From NCBI GenBank assembly GCA_902596045.1, contig CACJSJ010000007.1, positions 1-51,926 of the forward strand: a stretch of 51,926 bases of DNA. The letters run 5' to 3'. Numbering within the stretch: position 1 is the stretch's first letter; every line of letters starts with the position of its first letter. The position numbers and the translations under genes were made by a program. This document shows, piece after piece, positions 9,071-15,914 of this stretch. A model generated the notes under the pieces. That model saw only the letters and a program-made list of their open reading frames with translations. It ran no database searches and was not told the DNA's origin. The DNA is from an uncultured Pelagibacteraceae bacterium (lineage in GTDB: Bacteria; Pseudomonadota; Alphaproteobacteria; Pelagibacterales; Pelagibacteraceae).

Positions 9071-9564
9071 TATTTAGAAACTTTTTCCCCAGCAATTATT
9101 GCTTTTAGTTGTTCATATTCTTTGCAATTACAACCTTTTAATATTTCTAATCTTTCCACTGCAAGATTATGTCTGCCAGTCGCAACGTATAATTCACCAA
9201 GATATTCGTTAATTCCAATGTGAGTTGGATTGATTGCAAGACCTTGTAAATAGTATTTTTCACCACTTTCAAAATCCCCTAGTTTTCTAGTAGTAAAGCC
9301 AAGATAATTTAATGTATCTGGTTTATTTGGTTTTTTTTTGTTTGATTTTAATAGAAGCTTTTGTGCTTTTTCATATTTCTTATTTGCTTTTTCTATTTTA
9401 CCTTTTTTTTCAAGTTTTTTTGCACTCTTAATATATGATACAGCTTTTTCGTAATTAGATTTCATTGATCCACCATCTCCACTAGATGAGCTAGAACCAG
9501 CCGAATAACTACTAGTTACTAAAAAAATACTAATAATTGTTGTGAAAATAAAATTTTTAATCAT
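9067..9564 (-). CDS. Secreted tetratricopeptide-repeat protein
   Basis: A 165-residue protein with an N-terminal signal peptide (FIFTTIISIFLVTSSYSAG), then a Ser/Gly-rich linker, a Lys-rich helical stretch (KLEKKGKIEKANKKYEKAQK) and TPR-like repeats at roughly residues 40-75, 83-116 and 117-150 (LNYLGFTTRKLGDFESGEKY; NEYLGELYVATGRHNLAVERL). A CNC motif lies near residue 145. It is presumably a periplasmic protein-interaction module of unknown partner. Its start overlaps the pxpA stop by one base (TAATG), so it is the second gene of a pxpA-TPR unit. Its stop overlaps the dctM stop. Confidence 0.75.
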   Translation of the reverse strand: MIKNFIFTTIISIFLVTSSYSAGSSSSSGDGGSMKSNYEKAVSYIKSAKKLEKKGKIEKANKKYEKAQKLLLKSNKKKPNKPDTLNYLGFTTRKLGDFESGEKYYLQGLAINPTHIGINEYLGELYVATGRHNLAVERLEILKGCNCKEYEQLKAIIAGEKVSKY

Positions 9565-10337
9565 TATTTAAATTTCTCCATTTTATTTAAAGCCACTAAT
9601 TTAAGACCATTATTTTTTAAATTGTCTTTAATTGATTTTGCAGTTGCCAAAGAGCTTTCATTATCTCCATGTATGCATACAGAGTCAATTTCGCAAGGTA
9701 TTTGCTTACCACTGTGACAATTGATAGCCTGATTTTTTACCATACTTAATACGTGCTTTTTTGCTTTCTCAGGTTCAATTATTAATGCATGACTTTTTTT
9801 TCTAGAAACTAAATTTCCATCATCTTCGTAGTTTCTGTCTGCAAAGATTTCACATGCTATTTTCATATCTAGTTTTTTTGCAGCTTCTTCCATTTTTGAA
9901 CCCGTTGGTACTAGATAGATTAAATCTTTACTTATTTCATTAATTGCCTTAGCCAAAATAGTAGCTAATTCAATATCTTCACATGCCATATTATTTAAGG
10001 CCCCGTGAGGTTTTATATGAGAGACAGATTCTCCATAAGTGTTTGCAATTTTTTGTAAAATTTCATATTGATCAATTATCAATTTTCTAATTTCACTTGA
10101 TGTGAGACTCATTCTACTTCTTCCAAAATTTTCAGGGTCATTAAAAGAGGGATGAGCACCAATACTTACATTGTTTTTTTTAGATATTTGAACTACTTGA
10201 CTCATAGACTCGGCATCCCCAGCATGAAAACCACAAGCTACATTTGCAGAATTTACTATTTCAAGTAAATCTGGATCATACTTGTTAGAATGATGTTTAG
10301 ATTTTTCACCCAAATCACAATTTATATTAATTTCCAT
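9564..10337 (-). CDS. pxpA: 5-oxoprolinase subunit A (LamB/YcsF family)
   Basis: Subunit A of the prokaryotic ATP-dependent 5-oxoprolinase PxpABC, which opens pyroglutamate to glutamate. It has the LamB/YcsF family motifs: NCDLGE at the N-terminus, ANVACGFHAGD around residue 35, VSIGAHPSFNDPENFGR around 62 and SHIKPHGALNN near 108. I place the start at 10337 (MEININCDLGE), because family members begin right at this strand; an upstream in-frame ATG at 10361 would add eight unconserved residues. The gene diverges from pxpB with only 27 nt between starts, and is followed by the TPR gene. Confidence 0.92.
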   Translation of the reverse strand: MEININCDLGEKSKHHSNKYDPDLLEIVNSANVACGFHAGDAESMSQVVQISKKNNVSIGAHPSFNDPENFGRSRMSLTSSEIRKLIIDQYEILQKIANTYGESVSHIKPHGALNNMACEDIELATILAKAINEISKDLIYLVPTGSKMEEAAKKLDMKIACEIFADRNYEDDGNLVSRKKSHALIIEPEKAKKHVLSMVKNQAINCHSGKQIPCEIDSVCIHGDNESSLATAKSIKDNLKNNGLKLVALNKMEKFK

Positions 10338-10364
10338 AGTCTTAATTGTTAAGTATAACATGAC

Positions 10365-11039
10365 ATGATTAAAAATATATCAAATCTTGGTGACGCAGCT
10401 TTATATTGTGATTTTGGTAACGAGGTTAATAAAGATATCAATTCTGAAGTAATTAAATTTTTCAAAGCTATTAAAGAAAAAAATATTGAGGGGATTAACA
10501 ATTTAACACCTTCTTATAATAAATTAATAGTATCTTACGATTTACGAATTAGTAATTTTAAAAAGATTAAAGAGGTAATAGAGAATCTTGATATTAATGA
10601 ATCACAAAAGACAGTAAACAAAAAATTAGAAATACCAGTATGTTGTGATGCAGTATTTTCTTTAGATATAGAAAGATTGGAAAAAAAATTAAATTTTAAA
10701 AAAGATAAAATTTTGGAAAATTTTTTTAATAAAGAATATTTTTGTTATATGACAGGTTTTATTGCTGGAATGCCTTTTCTTGGTGACCTAGACATTGATA
10801 TGAGAGCTCAACGTTTAGAAACCCCTAGAGTAAAAGTACCCAAAGGATCAGTAGGTGTAACAGAGCAATTTGCTAATATTTATACTTTTGAAAGTCCTGG
10901 TGGATGGAACATAATCGGTAACACACCACAAGATATATTCGATAGTTCAAAAGAAAAAGAGCCAAACTTGATTAATCCTGGAGATACAGTTGTATTTAAA
11001 AAAATAACTTTAGATGAATATAAAAATTATAATGAGTAA
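10365..11039 (+). CDS. pxpB: 5-oxoprolinase subunit B (KipI family)
   Basis: Subunit B of the 5-oxoprolinase complex, related to KipI and allophanate hydrolase subunit 1; 224 residues. The C-terminal cyclophilin-like domain has YMTGFIAGMPFLGDLD near 125-140, TPRVKVPKGSVGV near 155-168 and IYTFESPGGWNIIGNTPQ near 175-192, all typical. It overlaps pxpC by 8 nt (ATGAGTAA), which implies translational coupling and a PxpBC complex. Confidence 0.92.
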   Translation: MIKNISNLGDAALYCDFGNEVNKDINSEVIKFFKAIKEKNIEGINNLTPSYNKLIVSYDLRISNFKKIKEVIENLDINESQKTVNKKLEIPVCCDAVFSLDIERLEKKLNFKKDKILENFFNKEYFCYMTGFIAGMPFLGDLDIDMRAQRLETPRVKVPKGSVGVTEQFANIYTFESPGGWNIIGNTPQDIFDSSKEKEPNLINPGDTVVFKKITLDEYKNYNE

Positions 11040-11976
11040 AAATTATTTTGAAATAATAAGAGCAGGTATTAATACAACTTTTCAAGACAAAGGGAGAAGC
11101 AATTTATATCATATAGGAATTCCATTTAGTGGAGCAATGGATACAAGAAACTTTTTTTTATCAAATAAACTAGTTGGTAATAAAATAGATTTACCCGTAA
11201 TAGAGTTTGCTTACCAAGGGCCTTTATTAAAATTTAATGGTGACAAAATTAGCATCGTTGTTACTGGTGATGTTATTTTTAAACTAAAAAAAAAGAATCA
11301 TGAAATTGATGGAAATTGTTATGAAAGTTATCAATTAGAACATGGAGATGAGATTGATATTTTATCAACAAATAAATCTGTTTATGGTTATTTGGCTATA
11401 AGTGGAGAATTAGATATAAAATTTCAATGGGGAAGTTGTTCTATAAATACTAAAGCCAAAATTGGCTCTAATAAAGGTAAAAAATTATCTGATGGACAAA
11501 AAATTGATATATCAAAAATAAATTCAAATCAAAGTAAGAAAAAAATTAATTATTTAATTTCAAAAATAGAAAATATAAGAGTAATTAAAGGAACTAATTT
11601 CAATTATTTTTCAGAGGATAGTAAAAAAATTTTTTTTGAAAAAGAATTCACAGTTTCAAAACTATCTGACAGAATGGGCATGAGATTAGAGGGATCAAAA
11701 ATTGAAAATATAATAGATACAAATATTAAATCAGAGGGTTTATTAAAAGGAGTTATCCAAGTCCCTGCAGATGGTAATCCAATCATTATGCTTTCAGATC
11801 ATGGAACGATAGGAGGTTATCCTAAAATAGGAGTTGTAGCGAGTGTCGATTATGACAGATTAGTTCAAATATCACCTGGTTCTAAAATTAAATTTAAAGA
11901 AATTAAATTATCAGATGCAGAAACCTTATTTAAGTTGTATGAAATGGAAACACATAACCTCATCTCACAAATTTAA
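11032..11976 (+). CDS. pxpC: 5-oxoprolinase subunit C (KipA / biotin-dependent carboxyltransferase-like family)
   Basis: Subunit C of 5-oxoprolinase, KipA/allophanate hydrolase subunit 2 family, about 314 residues from the ATG at 11032. That start is preferred over an in-frame ATG at 11014 because it gives the usual N-terminus (YFEIIRAGINTTFQDKGR) and the compact 8-nt overlap with pxpB. Further marks: GIPFSGAMDTRNFFLSNKLVG near residue 27, SKLSDRMGMRLEG near 210 and GVIQVPADGNPIIMLSDHGT near 240. The stop overlaps the next gene by one base. Confidence 0.92.
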   Translation: MSKNYFEIIRAGINTTFQDKGRSNLYHIGIPFSGAMDTRNFFLSNKLVGNKIDLPVIEFAYQGPLLKFNGDKISIVVTGDVIFKLKKKNHEIDGNCYESYQLEHGDEIDILSTNKSVYGYLAISGELDIKFQWGSCSINTKAKIGSNKGKKLSDGQKIDISKINSNQSKKKINYLISKIENIRVIKGTNFNYFSEDSKKIFFEKEFTVSKLSDRMGMRLEGSKIENIIDTNIKSEGLLKGVIQVPADGNPIIMLSDHGTIGGYPKIGVVASVDYDRLVQISPGSKIKFKEIKLSDAETLFKLYEMETHNLISQI

Positions 11977-12839
11977 TGAATATAATTACAAAATTACCAG
12001 GACCATTATTAATTTTTCTAGGAGCCCTGAGTCTTAGTTTTGGTGGATTAATTGTTAAATCTTTTGAAGGAGCCACACTTTGGCAAATTTTATTTTGGAG
12101 ATCTTTATTTTTTTCTCTGACTATTTTAGCTTTCTTAATTATTAGTTATAAAGGAAAAACTTTAAAATCATTCTACGACTCAGGTTTGCCAGGATTTCTT
12201 GGTGGAATAATATTATCTGTTGGCTTCTGTGGTTATGTTTTTGCAATGTATAATACGACAGTTGCAAATACTAATTTTATCATTTCACTTCAAATATTAT
12301 TTCTTTCAATATTTGGTTATTTTTTTTTAAAAGAAAAAATAAGCGCTACAACTTTAACATCAATTATTTTAGCTATGACAGGTGTTTTATTGATGGTTGG
12401 AAATTCACTCACACCAGGTGAATTATCTGGAAACCTAGCAGCATTTTCAATGCCTATAGTTTTTGCAATTTTAATTATAATAATAAGAAAATATCCAACA
12501 GTAGACATGGTACCGGCCCAATTTGTGGCTGGAGTAAGTTCATGTTTAATCGGATTTTTGCTCTCAACTAAAATAATGATATCTCCTCATGATATTTTTT
12601 TAGGTTTTCTAGCCGGTTTTTTTCAAGTTGGTTTTGGTTTTATTTTTATTACAATTGGAGCAAGAACAACTCCTTCTGCTACCGTTGGAATAATTATGTT
12701 AGCAGAGTCAGTATTTGGTCCTATTTGGGCCTTTCTATTTGTAAGCGAGAGACCTTCAATGTTTGGATTAATTGGTGGTGCAATTATCTTATTTGCAGTT
12801 TTATTACAATTTTACCAATTAAAAAAAAAATTGAATTAA
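11976..12839 (+). CDS. EamA/DMT-family membrane transporter
   Basis: A 287-residue protein with ten predicted helices in two EamA repeats. Marks include LSLSFGGLIVKSFEGATLWQILFWRS in helices 1-2, the end of repeat 1 ILFLSIFGYFFLKEKISATT and the end of repeat 2 LAESVFGPIWAFLFVSERPS. It is the last gene of a pxpB-pxpC-EamA unit, joined to pxpC by TAATG, so a role in moving an acidic amino acid or related metabolite is plausible but unproven. Its stop shares TTAA with the convergent gene. Confidence 0.85.
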   Translation: MNIITKLPGPLLIFLGALSLSFGGLIVKSFEGATLWQILFWRSLFFSLTILAFLIISYKGKTLKSFYDSGLPGFLGGIILSVGFCGYVFAMYNTTVANTNFIISLQILFLSIFGYFFLKEKISATTLTSIILAMTGVLLMVGNSLTPGELSGNLAAFSMPIVFAILIIIIRKYPTVDMVPAQFVAGVSSCLIGFLLSTKIMISPHDIFLGFLAGFFQVGFGFIFITIGARTTPSATVGIIMLAESVFGPIWAFLFVSERPSMFGLIGGAIILFAVLLQFYQLKKKLN

Positions 12840-14080
12840 ATCAAAAAACTTATTTTATAAAAACTCATACCTAAAAAAATTAAATAAAGGTAATAAAATC
12901 TTTTAGATATTTGTTTAATATTTATTTTTACATTTGCTTTATGATATGTGCATAGAAATAATAATATGAACAAAAGTAATGGATCAAAGTACTTATGATA
13001 AATTGAAGTTTGAATATTATATAATATCAAACAAATGAAGAGAATAATGTTATTGGTATTATATAAATTGGATGCCATAAAAATAAACAAAGAAACAAAA
13101 AAAACCAAAAATAAAAATATGCTGTTTGAAAATATTTTATATGACAGATGATAAAAAACCCCTCCTCCAAAATTATTTGGAAAATTATAAAATGTAATAC
13201 AAGTTAAAAAAATTAATATGATTATATAATTTTTTTTAAAATCTTTTATATCAATTAAGAATTGATGATAAATTTTTTGATTTACAAAAGGCAAAAAATA
13301 AAAAAAAATGATACTTGTAATTACTATAATTTTATTAAATATATTGTATTTAATAGAATAGTCTATTTCTTTAAGAGTGACATCCAGTAGATAAAAATCA
13401 AAATTATAATAGTAAATTATAGCTGGCAATGCGAGGAACAAATTAACAACTGCAAGATAAAAAATTTTATTTGAAAATTTATATTCTAGAAAAAAATTAT
13501 AAATAAAAAATAAAGAAAAAACACAAAAATTTGGTGTTATATAAGATGCTGCTGCAACAAAAAAAATATTCAATATTGGATATTTTAATTTTTTTTTTTT
13601 ATCATTACGAAACAATAAATAATATTTAATCGACAATAAAAATAGTATAAATGCATAAAAAATAGGATATGGCCAAACAACAAGACTTCTTATAGTTGGA
13701 GATAATAAAAGAACAAAAACAAAAATTTTTAAAGTAGATATTTTTATATTTTTAAATTGTATTTTTAAGCATTCAAAAAAAAGATAAGTAATTATAAAAA
13801 CTGAGATAATATTTAAATATCTTAAACTATTTAAATCTAAGCCACTTTTATATAGCAATGATTGAAAAATGTAGAAAACTGGTGAATTTCTTTCAAAGCC
13901 TTCAAGTCCATAATTTTGAAAAGTTCCAAAAAAATCTTGTGCAAATAAAACTATAAACTTCTCATAAAGATAATAATCCTCTTCTGCACCGCCAAGGGTA
14001 TCCTCAGAAATAATATATGAAAAAATAATTGATAAAAAAAGTACAGTACCTAAAAAATATGTTTTCTTAGAACTATTCAT
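12836..14080 (-). CDS. Orphan polytopic membrane protein, possibly GT-C glycosyltransferase-like
   Basis: A 414-residue protein rich in Phe, Ile, Tyr and Lys with about ten or eleven predicted helices. After helix 1 there is a periplasmic acidic stretch, TLGGAEEDYYLYEKF (residues ~28-42), followed by a loop with GLEGFERNSPVFYIF. An acidic patch in the first periplasmic loop is the usual catalytic-site location of GT-C/ArnT-like lipid-linked glycosyltransferases, and the general layout fits, but I cannot assign a family. It has no co-oriented neighbours; it is convergent with the pxpBC-EamA unit and divergent from the gcv riboswitch. Confidence 0.65.
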   Translation of the reverse strand: MNSSKKTYFLGTVLFLSIIFSYIISEDTLGGAEEDYYLYEKFIVLFAQDFFGTFQNYGLEGFERNSPVFYIFQSLLYKSGLDLNSLRYLNIISVFIITYLFFECLKIQFKNIKISTLKIFVFVLLLSPTIRSLVVWPYPIFYAFILFLLSIKYYLLFRNDKKKKLKYPILNIFFVAAASYITPNFCVFSLFFIYNFFLEYKFSNKIFYLAVVNLFLALPAIIYYYNFDFYLLDVTLKEIDYSIKYNIFNKIIVITSIIFFYFLPFVNQKIYHQFLIDIKDFKKNYIIILIFLTCITFYNFPNNFGGGVFYHLSYKIFSNSIFLFLVFFVSLFIFMASNLYNTNNIILFICLILYNIQTSIYHKYFDPLLLFILLFLCTYHKANVKINIKQISKRFYYLYLIFLGMSFYKISFLI

Positions 14081-14236
14081 ATATTTTTATAACACAAATA
14101 ATAATGAGGAAAATATTAAAAAAATTTATAATTTACAGATACTGCTATCTTAACTAACTTAATTTGTAGAAAAAAATAACTATTATAAACAATGAAAATT
14201 AATATATAAAAAACTGAAAAAAAATATTTTATTTGT

Positions 14237-14264
14237 TTGATTTTTATTTTTAATTTAATACACT
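14237..14264 (+). promoter_or_regulatory. Putative sigma-70 promoter of the gcv operon
   Basis: TTGATT (14237-14242) and TACACT (14259-14264) are separated by 16 nt and place a start of transcription around 14270, immediately before the first riboswitch helix. The 14081-14272 gap otherwise holds only AT-rich sequence with the divergent start region of the membrane-protein gene. Support is by motif and position only. Confidence 0.45.
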
Positions 14265-14272
14265 ATCTTAAT

Positions 14273-14428
14273 AACGGGAGAGACTATAAATTTTTATAGC
14301 GCCGAAGGAGCAACCACCCAGGAATCTCTCAGGCAAAAAGGACCGTAAACATTAACTCTGGAAAGAGATTAAATTCTCGCCGAAGGAGTAAAACTCTCAG
14401 GCAAATATACAGGTGGGTATTAGAGTTA
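14273..14428 (+). promoter_or_regulatory. Tandem glycine riboswitch upstream of gcvT
   Basis: Two glycine aptamers in series. Each holds the conserved core CGCCGAAGGAG (14300-14310 and 14378-14388) and CTCTCAGGCAAA (14326-14337 and 14394-14405), separated by a very short linker (about 14347-14352) as usual for the tandem class. Aptamer 1 closes by ACGG (14274-14277) with CCGT (14343-14346). Aptamer 2 closes by TAACTCT (14353-14359) with AGAGTTA (14422-14428), ending 2 nt before the gcvT ATG. No terminator hairpin with a U-run follows, so control is probably at translation start. Glycine sensing ahead of glycine cleavage genes is the classic arrangement of this class. Confidence 0.95.
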
Positions 14429-14430
14429 AT

Positions 14431-15537
14431 ATGGAAATAAAAAAAACATCTCTACATAAACTTCACGAAGCAAATCAAGCTAAATTTGTAGAATTTGCTG
14501 GATATGAAATGCCAATTCAATACAAAACAGGCATTGTTGAGGAACATAAATTTACACGAAATCATTGTGGAGTATTTGATGTTTCACACATGGGCCAATT
14601 ATTTATTTACGGAGAAGAAAAATTAATTTTAGATTTAGAAAAGATTTTTCCTTTAGATTTACAAAATTTGAAAGTTAACCATTCAAAATATAGTTTTTTA
14701 ATGAATGAAAAAGCAGGAATTTATGATGATTTAATTATTACTAAAATTGATACTGGTTTTTTAATAATTTTAAATGCTGCCTGTAAACACAGTGATTTTA
14801 AAATTTTATCTGGCTTGCTTAAAGATAAATATAAAATGACTTTAGATGAAAAAAGATCATTAATAGCTATCCAAGGACCTAAATCTGCTAAAATTTTAGA
14901 TTTAATATTAAATAAAGTAAATTATTTAAATTTTATGACAGGTAATTGGTTTATCTATAAGGATCAAAAAATTTTTGTTACCAGATCAGGTTACACTGGT
15001 GAAGATGGCTTTGAAATATCAATTCCCAATGACTTTGCAGAGGAGTTAACAAAAGAATTACTTAATAATGGTGCAAAACTAATTGGTCTTGGAGCCAGAG
15101 ATACTTTAAGACTTGAAGCAGGCTTATGTCTATATGGTCATGAACTAAATACTGATAAAACTCCAATAGAAGCAAATCTTAAATGGGCTATTTCCAAGAA
15201 TAGACTAATTGATGGTGGATTTATAGGTTCTGATAATATTGTAAACCAAATAAAAGAAGGTACCAATCAAATAAGAGTTGGGATCAAACCAGAGGGAAGA
15301 TTAATTGCAAGAGAAAAGACTAAAATTTTCAATAAAGAAGAGGAGACTATTGGAGAAGTAACCAGTGGTACATTTGGACCAAGTGTTAATGGACCTATTG
15401 CAATGGGTTTTATCGACAAAAAATTTGCTAAAAAAGAAACAAGAATTTTTTTAGAAGTTAGAGGTAAAAAACATCCAGCAAATATATGTGGACTACCATT
15501 TTATAAAAAAAGTTATGCGAAAGGAGTAAATCAATGA
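14431..15537 (+). CDS. gcvT: Glycine cleavage system T protein (aminomethyltransferase)
   Basis: Transfers the aminomethyl methylene of lipoyl-H-protein to tetrahydrofolate, releasing ammonia. I start it at ATG 14431 ([20 protein letters not shown]); a GTG further up at 14413 is inside the riboswitch. About 368 residues, normal for the family, with [12 protein letters not shown] near 20, the folate-site region [11 protein letters not shown] near 46, [15 protein letters not shown] near 185 and [20 protein letters not shown] near 220. First gene of gcvT-gcvH-gcvP, with a 4-nt overlap into gcvH. Regulated by the upstream glycine riboswitch. Confidence 0.97.
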   Translation: MEIKKTSLHKLHEANQAKFVEFAGYEMPIQYKTGIVEEHKFTRNHCGVFDVSHMGQLFIYGEEKLILDLEKIFPLDLQNLKVNHSKYSFLMNEKAGIYDDLIITKIDTGFLIILNAACKHSDFKILSGLLKDKYKMTLDEKRSLIAIQGPKSAKILDLILNKVNYLNFMTGNWFIYKDQKIFVTRSGYTGEDGFEISIPNDFAEELTKELLNNGAKLIGLGARDTLRLEAGLCLYGHELNTDKTPIEANLKWAISKNRLIDGGFIGSDNIVNQIKEGTNQIRVGIKPEGRLIAREKTKIFNKEEETIGEVTSGTFGPSVNGPIAMGFIDKKFAKKETRIFLEVRGKKHPANICGLPFYKKSYAKGVNQ

Positions 15538-15914
15538 GTGAAGTAAAATTTTCAAAAGAACATGAGTGGATTACTTTAGAGGGGGATATAGCCACAATAG
15601 GTATTACAAAACATGCAACAGAAATGCTTGGAGATATTGTATTTACAGAACTTCCTGAAAAAGGAACCAGTGTTGAAAAAGATGGTACAGCTGGAGTTGT
15701 TGAGTCTACAAAAGCTGCTAGTGACGTATACACCCCAATAAGTGGTGAGGTAGTAGATACAAATCAATCGATCGTTGATGATCCTTCTAAAATTAATGAA
15801 GATCCAGAGGGTTCAGCATGGTTTTTTAAACTAAAAATGAAAGACAAAGCTGAATTAGATAGTTTAATGAATAAAGAAGAATACGATAAATTTGCAAAGG
15901 AGAGTGCTAGTTAA
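15534..15914 (+). CDS. gcvH: Glycine cleavage system H protein
   Basis: Small lipoyl carrier protein (126 residues) that shuttles the aminomethyl group between P, T and L proteins. The lipoylated lysine is Lys60 in the motif [17 protein letters not shown]. The N-terminus ([21 protein letters not shown]) and the C-terminal WFFKLKM...[10 protein letters not shown] are typical. It overlaps gcvT by 4 nt and gcvP by 1 nt (TAATG). Confidence 0.97.
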   Translation: MSEVKFSKEHEWITLEGDIATIGITKHATEMLGDIVFTELPEKGTSVEKDGTAGVVESTKAASDVYTPISGEVVDTNQSIVDDPSKINEDPEGSAWFFKLKMKDKAELDSLMNKEEYDKFAKESAS

